Assembly (NCBI GenBank): GCA_000310025.1
Contig: FN648404.1
Span: 62,001 to 126,000, forward strand
Source of the DNA: Ectocarpus siliculosus
Taxonomy: Eukaryota; Sar; Phaeophyceae; Ectocarpales; Ectocarpaceae
Direction of reading: 5' to 3'
Length of the DNA: 64,000 bases
Each line of letters starts with the position of its first letter. The stretch's first letter is position 1. Below, piece after piece: positions 1-12,983 of this stretch. Made by a program: the position numbers and the translations under genes. A model generated the notes under the pieces. That model was not told the origin of the DNA. It saw only the letters and a list, made by a program, of their open reading frames with translations, and did not search any database.

Positions 1-300
1 GTCTATCGGAAGGAAGCCTTCGAAGTCTGTTGTTGCCAACGATGTCTATCGTGACATTCGACAGGCATTTCAATTTGCAATAGATTGCACAAGTCATCTG
101 TCAATAGGCTCGGTCTTTGGCAATAGTGCGAGAAATCCAGCGACCGATCACCCTTACCGACGGCAATATACTCGTCTATGTAGCAGCAGAAATAGAAGCC
201 TACCTGGTACACAGTCTATTTCGTGGTGTGGTAGGTAGCAGAAACTCACCAACCACGGCCGTCACACACGATCGGTACCAGCATAAAAAAAAAAATCTGC
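1..300. other. Left edge, no gene seen
   Basis: Short overlapping open frames exist on both strands, but none has recognisable protein content or splice structure. The segment leads into the tandem array. Confidence 0.4.
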
Positions 301-2620
301 GTGAATCGCCCCATGCGACAACCCTGGCAGGTGGGACTGTTCAAAACGAAGCTCACCAGCCAAGGTCGCCAAACACGATTGATGTGTTTGGTAGCGCTCA
401 AACGTAAAGCTCACCACCACGACCGCCAAACACGGTTGATGTGTTACGTTCCGGCGAAACTGATCTGCGCGAATCGCCCCACGCGACAACCCTTGTAGAT
501 AGCCATGTTCAGAAACGACAAGCTCACCAACCACGGCCGCCAAACACGATTGGTGTGCTTGGTTCTGGCATAAACAGACTGCGTGAATCGCCCAAGGCGA
601 CAACTCGAGGAGGTATGTAACGCTGTTGCGAAAACAAGTCCATCAACTCCGGCCGCCACTCTCTACTCATGCGTGTGGTTCCGGCTGTTACGCTCTCTAT
701 GTCTGTGCGTGAATCGCCCCCGGCGACAACTCTCGTAGATAGCGCTTGATGAAAACAAAACAAGTACACCAATCACGGCCGCCACACACTGTTCATGTGT
801 ATGGTTCTGGCAGTACTCTCTGTACCTGTGCGTGAATCGCCCCACAGGCAACAACTCTCGTAGGTAGCACTTGTTGAAAACAAATAAATCCACCGACTCC
901 GACCGCCACCCCTACTCATGCGTGGGTTTCGGCAGTTACATTCTCTGTATTCATGCGTGAATCACCCCCGGCGGCAACTCTCGTAGGTAGCGCTTGTTGA
1001 AAAACAGAACAAGTCCACCAACTCCGGCCGCCACGCGCTATTCATGTGTATGGTGTCGGCATTTACACTCTCTATATTCATGTGTGAATCGCCCACCGGC
1101 GACAACCCTAATAGGTAGCGCTGTTGACAAACAAGCCCACCAACCACGGCCGCCGCACACTTTTCATGTGCGTGGTTCCGGCATTCACGCTCTCTGTATT
1201 CATGCGTGAATTGCCCCACAGGCAACAACCCTGGTAAGTAGCCCACCGACCACGGCCGCCACGCACTATGTATGTGTGTGGTTCCCGCATTTACACTTTC
1301 TGTATTTATGCGTGAATTGCCCCACAGGCAACAACCCCGGTAAGTAGCGCTGTTGACAAACAAGCCCACCGACCAAGGCCGCCACACACTTTTCCTGTGT
1401 GTGGTTTCGGTATTTACACTTTCTTGGTATTTATGCGGGAATCACTCACAGGAAACAACCCTAGTAGGTAGCGCTCCTGCGAACACAAGCCCACAAACCA
1501 CGGCCGCCACACACTATTTATGTGTGTGGTGCCGGCATTCATACCCTCTTTATTCATGCGTGAATCGCCACACAGGCAACAACCCTGGTAAGTAGCGCTG
1601 TTGCGAAAACAAGCCCACCAACCACGGCCGCCACACACTATTTATGTGTGTGGTTCCGGCATTTACACTCTCTATATTCAGGCGTGAATCGCCACACAGG
1701 CAACAACCCTGGTAAGTAGCACTGTTGCGGCATTTACATTTTCTGTATTTTGGCGTGAATCGCCACACAGGCAACAACCCTGGTAAGTAGCACTGTTGAA
1801 CAAACAAGCCCACCAACCACGGCCGCCACACACTATTGATGTGTGTGGTTCCGGCATTTACACTCTCTATATTCAGGCGTGAATCGCCACACGGGCAACA
1901 ACCCTGGCAAGTAGCGCTCTTGCGAAAACACGCCCACCAACCACGGCCGCCACACACTATTAATGTGTGTGGTTCCGGCATTTACACTTGCTGTATTCAT
2001 GCGTGAATCGCCCACAGGCAACAACTCTGGTAAGTAGCGTTGGTGGGAAAACAAGCCCACCAACCACGGCCGCCACACACTATTGATGTGTGTGGTTCCG
2101 GCATTCGTACTCTCTGATTTCATGCGTGAATCGCCACACAGGCAACAACCCTGGTAAGTAGCGCTGTTGCGAAAACAAGCCCACCAACCACGGCCGCCAC
2201 ACACTGTTGATGTGTGTGGTTCCGGCATTCGTACTCTCTGTATTCATGCGTGAATCGCCCACAGGCAACAACCCTGGCAAGTAGCGCTGTTGCGAAAACA
2301 AGCCCACCAACCACGGCCGCCACACACTATTGATGTGTGTGGTTCCGGCATTCATATCTCTGTATTCATGCGTGAATCGCCACACAGGCAACAACCCTGG
2401 CAAGTAGCGCTGTTGCGAAAACAAGCCCACCACCATGGCCGCCACACACTATTTATGTGTGTGGTTCCGGCATTTACACTTTCTCTATTCATGCGTGAAT
2501 CGCCACACAGGCAACAACCGTGGTGAGTAGCGCTGTTGCGAAAGCAGGCCCACCACCACGGCCGCCACACACTATTGATGTGTGTGGTTCCGGCATTCAA
2601 TACTTGTTGTATGCACACTC
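301..2620. repeat. Tandem satellite, ~122-bp unit with hairpin
   Basis: About 18 head-to-tail units run through this stretch. Spacing is about 122-123 bp in the well-kept right part (roughly 1600-2600); the left units are more diverged and vary in length. Each unit contains a segment like CACCAACCACGGCCGCCA, a short hairpin and a segment like GCGTGAATCGCC. The hairpin is CCACACAC - 7-nt loop - GTGTGTGG in late units (for example 1631-1653) and CCAAACAC - loop - GTGTTTGG in an early unit (369-391). Long minus-strand frames are by-products of the repeat. A stray diverged relative lies near 3275-3330. Confidence 0.9.
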
Positions 2621-4980
2621 ATGATCATACCACGATCGACTGATCGCTATTAAATCAACAACGTGCTGGCGTCAAGGTATGCTTGGTGCTGTCCAGCAAC
2701 TTTCTCAGTACAATTGTATGTACTCTGGGAGGACTTCAACGGATTCCGTCGAATCGGGCCTCGATTCTCACGGCAAGTCTCCAACAATTTATTGTAACTT
2801 TGTAAGTAGTGTCCACATACTTCGCTGGCAATTGCACAATCTCTGGCTTTTATCGACTGCAGCGTAAATCTGAATCCAGAATATCCCCTGTGATACACAC
2901 TCGTGTACAGGACACCATGTGATTCAAAACGACTGCAACGCAAATCTGAGGCCAGATTAGTCCATATGATACACTCGTCTACAGCGCACCATGTGATCCA
3001 GCATTCGTGTATGTACTTCCATCGCGTATCGACACCAAACAATAATAGTTTGTGGGTATTGTCTTGCTTGGCTGTGGCCACCACACACTCGTTAGATGCG
3101 GAGCCGGTATTGAAACCACGTTCAACATCGTGAACGTAACGCCACAGAACCCACAGTTTTTTTTTTTTTTTTCTCCCGCATCGATGCGGAACAACTGCTG
3201 TATTTGCGAGTGTATGTATATCATCCACATGACTGCGTACTCTTCGTACGGTGGCAACAGCCGTGACAGCCAGCGCTGTCGAAGCAGGCCCACCAACCTC
3301 GACCACCAAACCCGGTTGATGTGTTTAGGCATTGAATCACGTGCGACATGGGTGACTGGGTACGCCACCGAATCAACCCAGCAGGAGCGGGATCTCTCTC
3401 CCCATGCAAACACTCCGTTGGGGTTGTGTCTCTCCTTTTTTTTGACACACCAAAACACATTGTGGGTTTTGCTCTCTTCCCACATCATCCCACATTGTCA
3501 TCACATCACAACACATACCGCTCAGTGTTGCGCCCTAGATGCCACGCCTGCCGGCGCCTGGCGTCCTTGCTCTCCTCTCCGCTCTCGTCACATCTCGGGA
3601 CCCCGAGTTCTCAGTTACGACTGCTGTAGCTCGGGTAGCCCGATTTCCCAACTGGAAGAGGAGGCAAGAAAAGACTCCACTTCCTGTCAGCTCCAGAGGC
3701 TGGCACACCGCTAGAAGCCTTCTATGTGACCACCTCGCTAGTTGTCTCTGCGATACTCTCTCTCTGGCACGCTAAGACTCTGTGGACACAAGGCTTGAAC
3801 AGAATGGTAACCTATGCGACTCCTCCTCTCGACCGAGGTGGCCCCGCAGTACGCAATGCGTTCCGGGTACCCCAATATAAACAGTATGGCAATTCGAGTT
3901 GTTTCAATAAACCTCGGTTTGTTTTGTCTACGCCTTTGTCTACGCCTTAAACAAACCTGCCCTTGGTTCCAAATATTTGGACCCAAATTTCCAGAAATTT
4001 TGGACAAACAATTTGGAATGTATAAAACGCCCCTAAGGGGGGTGTGGTATCTAACCACGGTAGTCAATTCTTGCTTTCAAAACGAACGCATGTTTACAAT
4101 ATTGCGACGCGTGAACGACCCTGTGTCAATCGAACAATTTGTCTTAAAAAACAGGGCGTGTTAAGGGCTGGGCGTCGGATGATGCCTCTGGACGGTTCAT
4201 GCGGTCTATGCTAGGCATGTGTGTGGACACGTCATACAGCCGACATGCGCGTTGTCACAAAATACTGATGAATAATACAACCACAACCCCCGCAAAAAAC
4301 CGTTGAGAAATGGCGAAGTGCCTACAGCAGCATGTACATCCCCCGCCCTAAACAATGTCTAATGAGGCTGGGCACTGATTGACGCCTTCGGGACAATTCC
4401 CCGTTGTACATGATGAGTAAGAGCTGCATGAGCGCAGTAGGCCCAGAGCCATTGGGTGTGCAGGACCAACTGCTGGTGTCTGACACTAAATGTTGAGTTC
4501 GCGCCTCTCCGGCAGGGGACACAGGGATACACAACACACAACTTTCCCTTCATTCATCCTTCTTTTGCTACCATCCAGGTAAAACTGCAGGGAATAGCTT
4601 ACCTAAGCAGAAACTGCTGCGGCATGTCGCTCGCTCTTGTCCGCGCGCGCCGTGTAGAAGCTCGTCTTGCCGCTCTTAGCAGGACAAGTGCGGCGGGTTA
4701 GCCGCGGCGGCTGCCGTGCCCCAAGTTCGAGCATCTAGAGATAGTAGCCTGTTGCCTTGGTTACGAGAGGAATGCCATCAGTCTAATCGCTATTCGTCTT
4801 GGCACGCTGCGGCCTCTGGTCGCCTGTGTCAAGGCTCGTCATGTGGAAACGAGGGCGCGCAGGCCACAACGCAACACACCACCACACAGCGCAACACACA
4901 CAAAGCAAACCCACCAACAGGGGGCTCGCTGGTTCGAATGCACACACCCCACTCTAGCTTCCCATCTGTCTGGCGGGATC
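2621..4980. other. Unannotated stretch with a stray satellite unit
   Basis: A diverged copy of the satellite motif (CCCACCAACCTCGACCACC and a GTGTTTAGG half-arm) lies at about 3275-3330. A run of 14 or so T lies near 3160. The open frames are short, overlap on both strands and show no recognisable protein or convincing splice-bounded exon. Confidence 0.4.
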
Positions 4981-4984
4981 GGTT

Positions 4985-5215
4985 GCCAACTGCCTCCCAA
5001 CCTGTATCTTCGGTGCTTTCACCACCAGGAGGTCTGGCCTAAGGTTGTAGCTGCTTCCCAACCTGTTGGGTCTGTGTTTGTACAACCAGGAGGGCTGGCC
5101 AAGGTTGTGACAGCCCTCCCAACCTTCAGCACCCAGCCTGGTACAACCAAGAGGGCTGGCCAAGGTTGTGGCTGCCTCCCAACCCCCCTCCACAACCTGC
5201 CCGACATTGGGGGTG
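4985..5215. repeat. Minisatellite, ~60-bp unit
   Basis: Three to four imperfect units contain GGCTGGCCAAGGTTGTG followed by CCTCCCAACC. The AAGGTTGT core falls at about 5041, 5101 and 5162, giving a 60-61 bp period. Frames on both strands through it are repeat artefacts. Confidence 0.7.
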
Positions 5216-5261
5216 CTCCCAACCTACCCCCAATGTGTACTTTGGCCACCTGTGAGTGCTT

Positions 5262-5302
5262 GCCACATCCAGGGATACACCTACCACAAGGTTACATCCC
5301 AA
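5262..5302. repeat. Dispersed fragment shared with 56937-56977
   Basis: GCCACATCCAGGGATACACC followed by a near-identical tail ending in GGTTACATCCCAA occurs here and at 56937-56977 in the same orientation, with only a few differences. It sits just beyond the splice donor of the broken gene at 5331-6386. Confidence 0.7.
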
Positions 5303-5330
5303 GAACATATTCGCCCAACCGGTTGCTCAC

Positions 5331-5599
5331 CTTCCGGCGGTCGACATGGTGCAGCCGGGAACCAACGGGGCAGTAACCTTCGTCGTGACCTTCTGACCAT
5401 CTGCCCCCTTCTTCCTCGACGTAGAGCCGTCCATAATCGCGGTGAGCTGGGCACGACCAGCAGTGCGGGTTCCTTGAAGATCGTCGTAGCACTCCCTCCA
5501 GCACCGCATGCTCTCGATCGACACCTTGCCCTAGGTCATCCTGCTGCCGCCGTCTTTCCTCAACGCGGACACACTGGAGGCAAACTTGCGCAGTGGGGG

Positions 5600-5632
<33 letters not shown>

Positions 5633-6386
5633 CTCGCCGCGGCACTCCTCCTCCATATTGGCGTCTGCCCCTGCAAGTTGGAGAATCAATGCAAGCTGGA
5701 GGACAATATAGAGGTAACGATTGGCGCATAAGTCTATTGTTATGAATATTAATACTATAATAAAAGTCTCAAAGCCGACAAGAAGGGCAATCGCAAGCAG
5801 TGGGAAATATGGTCTGGTCAAGTGATTTAACGTGTCTAGTGTCATGACTATAGATGTCCTTCCGACGCAAAGTCAACGCCTGACCGCACGAAAACATATA
5901 AAGGTAAAGGTTCGACACCTACCGACCCTAACATTCCCACGCAACCAAACAAATGAAACCCATCAAAAGGGACGGCTGTTCTAATCGGTGGACCAAACAT
6001 GGCGGGAGCACATGCAGGGCCGGGGCCCGCACCGACGCCGGTGCCCAAAGCGAGGTTTCCCAATGACTAAGAAAACAAACAAACGCGGTGGATCTGGATA
6101 CTGCTCATATCACACGGCGAACAAACGAACCACCATGTAATGATTAGCGTAGCGCAGTGTTCTAGGGAACCGAGGATGGCGGCCCATCTATATTAAAGAC
6201 CTAATCTCTCACCGCTTGCACCCTGGGCGTCTCCAGCCGACGGCTCCCCCGTGGAGGCGGCGTGGTCGTGATTGCCGTTGGCAGAGAGGCCATCTCCACC
6301 GCCGGCCACTGCGCGCTCTAGTCGACTGATCTCGGCCGCGTGCTCGGCCGCCTTGAGACGGGCCTGGAGCAACGAATTTCGGCAAG
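5331..6386 (-). pseudogene. Broken multi-exon gene with coiled coil and poly-Asp
   Basis: Two exons read on the minus strand. Exon 6386-6213 starts after a CTGTCGCAG acceptor and ends at a GTGAGA donor; it encodes a likely helical segment (LLQARLKAAEHAAEISRLE) and a Gly/Ala/Asp-rich stretch. Exon 5670-5331 starts after CAACTTGCAG and ends at GTGAGC. Phases fit (1, then 2). The second exon has a run of eight Asp from a GAC repeat, then a Cys/Trp-containing segment (SIESMRCWRECYDDLQ) and a Ser/Thr/Lys-rich end. An in-frame TAG at 5533-5531 splits the second exon although the same frame continues clearly afterwards, so the copy looks disabled, or the base is wrong. Outer exons were not found. 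I do not recognise the family. GC-rich third positions support coding origin. Confidence 0.6.
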
Positions 6387-8640
6387 CTGCGACAGAGCAG
6401 CGTCGCACACAGCGTGTAAATATTTTTCAAACAAGTGAACCAGGGGGGTACGTCGGCCCGAACATAGGCAATATATATGCGTTTGGTCAGCAATTCACCG
6501 CTGTTTTTGCGGGTCTAGATTGGCATTCACCGATCGTCGGATAGGACCCCCGACAGAGATCTGCTGTCACGGGTTGAGTTGTTACTGTCACCGGTTGAGT
6601 GGTTCACTCAACGACCTTCGTCGACGTTGTTCATCTGCCGGAGGAAGGCCCGCGGTGGTATCAAAGGTGTTGTCGGCGGGTGTAGTGTGCCTTTATCCCT
6701 TTACGTCTTGCTGGCAGTATGTGCGAACCTAGGTGAACCAGCCGTACACACACGTGAGAATCGTTCTGGCTGCACAGGGGGTTCGTCTTATGTATGCGGT
6801 GCACTACACACAGGTGGCCAGTGGGGCACATTTTATGCACCATTGTACAATGCCGAAAAAAAGGGACTCTATTTGCAGTTAATACAACGTCCCAGGTTGC
6901 TGACCCCGGTGGCATAACCTGGCCGGGTCAGGTAAGCACACACAGCATAACCTCGTGGGTTAGAGAAAGCCTTGGCTCACAACGTCGCCAGATTGTGCCC
7001 TCTCATCATGCAACGTTGTTCTGCCCCTCGGGACAAACGTTCGCAGCCGGATAACAAGTACCAGGTTTATGTTCTTTTGTATTAATTCGTCGGTCGTTAA
7101 TGCGTTAGCGCGTAGTTGCACATATGCAGGTTCCCGTGCGTCAACACCGTGGTGAGCGCATGACACCCCGGCAAAAAAACAAACTATACAATAGCCTATT
7201 CTGCAGACACAAATACACGACGCCTCAAACCAAGGTCCCAGCAACCACAATCGTGGCCCGTGCTTCGTTTAGGGCACGCACGACGCAAAAAAGATTGTAC
7301 GTGTACCGCGAGATAATTACGGCGGAACGAGGGCGGACAAGATGGCCGCGGCTTCCCGAACAAAGAACCGTAATGACGTACAAAACAAAATAACATGCAT
7401 ACCTAGCCCCACACAGCCATGAGCGGCTCCACACAAGTTTTTCGACCGGCTCACCATTTCTCGACCTCCCGCACAAACAAGCAATTGCACCAAGGAAGCC
7501 AAGAGAAGAACAAAAGTTTATTTTACTAAAGTCGGTACGAGTGAGGAAACACGCCCCCGTAGAAACTTCTCCGCATTTACTATACGGTCCGGAGATTGAC
7601 CGACTACCCAAGAAAAAAAAATAAACACAGCAGTTGGCCTTGACAAAACGACCTCAATCGTGCCCCTTCGGCGACGTGTGAGCACGTCACGGATGCCAGC
7701 GAATCGAAAAAAACGGCGGTCGCTAACGCGGGCTTCAAGTCAACGCCCGAGGTTGAAGCTTTCAACAACCGTCAACAACCTTAAAGCTGCAGCCTTCCCC
7801 CCCCCAGCCGCCCTCCCTGGCCCACTTTTCCCCAACTCACCCAGGCTCCACACAAAATCCCGACCAACCTGTACCACCCGAACAATTGAACTTTCCGCAA
7901 CGCAAACAAGCAACGGCGCAGGCCATCGTCAACCCCATTCCGTCCGCACATACGATATAGTCTGGATATTGACCGAAAACACAAAAGGCATAAGGCGTAT
8001 ATTTACATGCTCCCCTTCCCCACCCGTCGAAAAAAAGTGCCGCGACGGTAGCGCCAGACCGACGCCAGAGAACGGAAGAAACACACGCCGGTCGTCTCGC
8101 CGGGCTTTTGAAGAATATGTTCGCCACGCCGTTGTCGCGCTGACGTTAACTCTTCCCTCACGTGACTGAAAAACATTCAGGCAGTTCAAAACAAGCAAAC
8201 CGGGGACGGTGTCATCGATCGGCCCATTTGGTTTTGAGTAGAAACGACAGGGTTTTACAGACGGTCGGCCGATCACCGTGAACAAAAGTGTCGATTAAGG
8301 GCTTGGCCTTGGGCTACCAAAGAACTCGGGAAGTTCAAACATACTCCAGTGGAAATGTGTTACATATGCAGCATACTCAAGGGTACAGTACTGTCAATAA
8401 CTGGTGTCGTCAGCCACCCAAAAGCTCCAAAGGATTATTCTTGTCTCGCGAAATTGAAGAGTTGGAATACACTGAACTAAAGGTCGTTGCGAAGCAAATA
8501 ATCGCCAACGAATGCACATACCCAACCTCCTAGCCTTGAGACACCTCGAGACACCTACGTATCTTTCTACAGCCACTGTGGAAAAACAAGTTGAACGAAC
8601 AGGATGCACTGCACAAGACAACATCGGTTCTCGCCTAGAT
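6387..8640. other. Unannotated stretch
   Basis: Many short frames overlap on both strands here. None has splice-bounded coding character, a recognisable domain or the GC-rich third positions seen in the exons on either side. I see no RNA gene or repeat array. Confidence 0.35.
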
Positions 8641-8647
8641 GAATCTT

Positions 8648-11608
8648 CTAGTGCTCCGTCTCAGTGTCGCCGGCACCCGTCCCTTCCTCGTACTCCGACT
8701 CGGTGTCGGCGTTCTCCTGGTCGTTCTGGACGGACTCTTCATCGCTGCTCTCCTCGTCGTCGCCGCCAGCGCCAGCGCCAGCGTAGGCGTCAGCGTCACC
8801 GCCAGCGTCACCGCCAGCGTCGTCGCCACCCAGAACGCCGTTGGTGTAGTTGTAAGGAAAAAAAATCCTCGGCGACTTCCAGCGAGCATTCGTTAGCTGC
8901 CGGCAGTCCGCCCCGAACTTCCTGGACTAAGTCGAGCATAATGACCTTAAACCTGTGATGCATATGGGTTGGGCGAGGCAACCGAAGAAGAGTCAGCGGT
9001 AAGAATGCTGAGCCGAAAAATCTAGTTGCGGAAGGACAAGTCTGCGGTTGCTGCACCGCTGCACTCTTGGATGAAGGCGCAGGACATACACGACTTAAAA
9101 ACTACCTCGTGATAACCGTCCGCTACCACGAGTGTCAATACGCACTTGCTCAACAACAGACTACGAAAAGTAACTGAGGCAACAAGGTTCGAGGGAGTCT
9201 TACCGCGCGAGGAAGGCCTTGTGGTGCTTGTCGCCGCCGCCCGGAGGAAGCTTTCCCTTCGTCTTGATCAGCTCCCGGATGGTGCGACGGGTGTTGAAGC
9301 CCGGTGGGTCTTCGGTGCCGTCATCCTCGTCGGACTCGGAGTCATCCCCTCCCTGGGATCGCCGGTAGACGCTAACCGCTGACGCGAGCTGCGCGCCAAT
9401 CTCGTCCAGAAACTCCTTGGCGAGGGGGAGAATGACCTGCGACCAGTTTCATCCACGGGGGAGAAGGGTGGGATGGATGACCCAAACGATGACCTCGCCA
9501 AAGGACCGAACAACCGGGCACAAAGTACAGCAAAGCACTGGAGACCTAATAACGACACCACGTCCGTTTAGCTACAGTACAATATGCCTGAAGACAACAT
9601 CGGCAAGGAGCAGCTTTGATTTCGGGCGAAGGCTATGTTCCACGAATAGTTTGGCTACAAGTCTGAAGGCGATAGTGAGCAGTGCGGCGATCTCCCCAAA
9701 GTGACTTGGATCTGCTTCTATCAAGTCACGCGGAGGCCGAGACAACCCGGACTACACATGTCTCGACGAGGCGGAGCAACCGTGTCAAAAAACACACGAG
9801 CAATACGAGTCGCAGCAAGCAAATGCCAGCGAACTAAGGTGGAGAAGGCGAATATTGGAACTCAAACCGGGCCAGGAGCCTGCATATTCGGAGGGACCAA
9901 AACAGACCATCGTCACGCCAAACTTCGGCTCGGAAACGCTCTCAGCACATGCCCAACTCGCCATGTCATAAAAAAGATACTCCGAGCAGCCGAAGACGTC
10001 GTGCCAAGGTACTTACGTCCCGAGAGAAGGGGTCCCGGAGCCGCCGAGAGCGGTGGCGTAGTGCTTGGCCGGTGAAAGCACCGGAGCCAGGGCCATACAG
10101 GCTAGCGCGGTCTTCATCTCATCAGGCTGTAGACGACACACAGGACGGCGGTATGCAGGGGAAGAGGACGCTAGACGCTGTTGACATCGAGTCTTGCGGG
10201 ATGGAGTGAACACCCCACGTTGCCTCGAGTGCCAGAAAAGAAAGCGACACGACCGATACGCTGCTATCCTCTGTGCAAACCGGTCCAAAGAGCTGAAATC
10301 TAAGTGCCCCAAACATGGCTCGGACAAACAGTTAGGCACCACCGCGACCCATGTAAACAGATCCCCTCGCCCAAGAGACGCAAACAGACAAGTTAGACTT
10401 GACTAGAGTGACGTTAACTGGCCACACCGCTGTATCCGAGTCAGGCTCGCTCACAAGCATCAAACCGAAACACAGTCCTACATGTGTGCCATCACGAAGG
10501 CCCCGGGCAACGCTTAATTTTGTTACATATGGGGGTGGGTGGGGGCTCTGGGTTAGGGTTTGTCCCTAGTCACCATCGTTTTGTTGCGATGTCGTCAAGC
10601 AGTGGAGTACCGTCTAGAACGATTAGGGCCAGCGTTGGACAAGAGTCGTACGTACCAATTTGCGGAGAGACCTTCGAGAAGCCTTCGCCAGGTTGCGTGC
10701 CGTTAGGTTAGGGCGCATCGCCCTCCTTGACGTCGGCCTCGACGCACCGGACCGCCTGGAGGGTGAGCTTGCACACCTTGATCCGGGCATGCTTGTGGCA
10801 CTCCTACCACGTGGCGGCCAGGTTTTTGCCAAGCTTGCCTGTGGTAAAAAAACGAGAAGCAAGAGAATCCGCATTAGGGTTACGCTGACTGTCGAGTATA
10901 TCTGCTCGTATACTCGTGTGGGCTATACATGCTTTGCTCGTGCGGGTGACAAGCCGGATCATTCCATTCCACAACTGGGGCTATCAAGGCATCCCAAGCT
11001 TCTCAGCTTCACGTCTATCAATCATACCTATGCATACGCAATGTGCACAACAAATGGCCTCACCGACAAACATGCGTGCATTTGACACGCCTCCGCGGGC
11101 CCGATACACCCTGTAGGCCATCTTGAGGATGGGATATTCCTCGAGAGAAGCCGAGGTGCGCCAGCTCGGGTTGGCTGCGAACACCGGCGAGTACTAGAAG
11201 ACCAGATGAAGAATGGCGCTTATGGCGGTAGTATCTCCCTTGGTGGCCTCCCTTGTCGCAGCCGGCCCGGCGTAGAACTGTAGCATATGGTGGGAGGGGG
11301 GAGGGTGGTCAATGGGGTGTGGAGCGCCACGTGCAACGGGGGGTCAAACTGCTGCGACATGCTGCTTCCGAAAACTCGGCAGATGAAGGGTCATTCGAAA
11401 CGAGCTTGCTACATCCAACCGGGACAACCTTCGATTTGATGCCTCAAGCGCACGAGAGAGTGACACACCAAAGACGCACCCGCAGGTTTTGGGCCTTGAG
11501 CAGGCTGACCTTACTTGTAGCTTCAGAGCTTCAGGCCAGTCCTTGGACTTCTTGAGGAAACCCTTCGCGGCAGTGGGTATGTTGGCCGAAAGTGACCGCG
11601 TCTTGATG
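8648..11608 (-). CDS. Unknown multi-exon gene with acidic tail (likely degraded)
   Basis: Minus-strand exons joined by phase: 11608-11515 (KGFLKKSKDWPEALKLQ, GTAAGG donor) and 11193-11110 (after CTTCTAG; NPSWRTSASLEEYPILKMAY) fit at phase 0. A Lys/Val-rich piece near 10820-10650 (CHKHARIKVCKLTLQAVRC) and a piece ending at 10018 (GTAAGT donor; LSPAKHYATALGGSG) are likely internal exons whose phases I could not settle. Exons 9436-9204 (VILPLAKEFLDEIGAQLAS, GTAAGA donor) and 8921-8648 fit at phase 2/1. The last exon reads KFGADCRQLTNARWK, a Gly/Asp repeat and a Glu/Asp-rich tail ending in TAG. A TAA at about 10710 interrupts the third piece. Family unknown; the acidic tail resembles those of nuclear proteins only in composition. 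The last two exons are the safest part. Confidence 0.5.
10548..10566. repeat. Interstitial telomere-like tract
   Basis: CTGGGTTAGGGTTTGTCC contains one and a half TTAGGG-type units. A second short one, GGTTAGGG, lies near 10706 and creates an in-frame stop on the minus strand. Confidence 0.4.
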
Positions 11609-11779
11609 CTTTACAAGGTCAGGCGATGTTTTTGAAAATAAGAAAGGCAACGTGAGAAAAGGGGGGAGTTGCTCCCATGGAGAGTGAGTGAGAGCACGCT
11701 AAAACACTAGCAAGAAAATCCAACCCCTTCCCGTACAAGAAGGAAAGATCCAACGACGTGAGCGAGGGGGTGAGGGGGT

Positions 11780-12300
11780 GGGGGTGTACTCATTGTCGTG
11801 CATGCCGTAGTCGTTAGGCCATTGACCTTGCATCCCTACAGAGCCGGGACGGAGCACGCCAGGTTCTCACCGGACCAGACTCTCACATCACCAAGCGCGA
11901 AGCGGCGAGGTATTCGGCGCGTCGCATGAAGGGTGCGCTGCATCCTGCTAGGGGTGTTCGGCATCTTTGCTAACTTCCTTGCGCATGGATGACTGCTGCG
12001 TATGACTCGATCTTGTTTCTGGTGCTTTCTCTTCCAGAGACATTTGTAAGCACTGTGTAACTGCCTCGAGGGTGCTTGACCGATTTAACACAAGATTATC
12101 GCCTTTGCGGGGAGTGAGGGTTCTCGACCCCGCACAACATAATCTACTCGACCACCATTCATGGTTACCGCTAATAAAGAAACAGAGGTAAAAAAAAACG
12201 GTAAACTGGTTGCCGAGTTCACGAAGTGAAATGGCTTTTTTACATATCTGCCGAGCGACGAGAACCCAACCGCGATGGTAAACATCGGGTGGGGGGGGGG
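11780..12300 (+). repeat. Dispersed repeat family, copy 1
   Basis: Two blocks recur elsewhere. The 11790-11880 block (GTCGTGCATGCCGTAGTCGT, then TCTCACCGGACCAG) recurs inverted at 52905-53003. The 12015-12295 block (ACTGCCTCGAGGGTGCTTG, CACAACATAATCTACTCGAC, then ACGAAGTGAAATGGC) recurs inverted at 53019-53235 and direct at 61538-61808. A poly-G run lies at 12290-12320. Open frames inside are not conserved between copies. Confidence 0.7.
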
Positions 12301-12983
12301 GGGAGCGAGGGGGGGGGGCCAAAAGGCTCAACAAATTTGAAATTTTTTGCTAAGTGGGCCAGGTGGGGTATGGGGGGCAGAATATTGTCTTGCTGAAGTA
12401 GTTGATATAAAGCATTGATCACAGGTCCTCCGCAAGACGTACCATTGTTTACACAGGGGCGATCACCGATGGCCAATCCTTCCTCACTACGTTGCCGAAA
12501 GCAGCTCAAAATGTTTACCTATACCATCAACATATTCACAATGAAGCAATGAAAATCAACGCCACCGACACTATTTGCAGTGCGTTAGGTAGCCGTGCGC
12601 GTTAAGTTAGCGTCGACCGAGCTATGAAGCTACATTGCAGCAGCCTCAGCGGCGTCCAAAAAATAAAAAACAAAAAAAAGTCGCCGTAGTGGGTGGGTGG
12701 TTGTGGTGGTTATGGTTGTGGGGGTTGTGGTTGGGTGGGGGGGGGGGAGAGGGGGGGGGGCGGGAGGGGGTTGGAGGGGCCAAGAGAAGCCATCCAGCTG
12801 GCATGAACGCGAACAATGATGAGGGTTGTTCGGCACAACAGAGCACAGAAAATTTCATGCGGTTGGTCCATGGCACACGAAGGAGGCTGGGTAACCCCAC
12901 GACGCTCGGGAAACACTCGGCAATCAACACACACTAAAGGCAACATACGTTCATCGGCGAAGCAAACGATAAACATTACGCAC

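Noticed and set aside
301-2620. Series of 60-143 codon minus frames with VWRPWLVGLF-like repeats
   Set aside because: They follow the satellite period, shift between frames from unit to unit and are by-products of the repeat.
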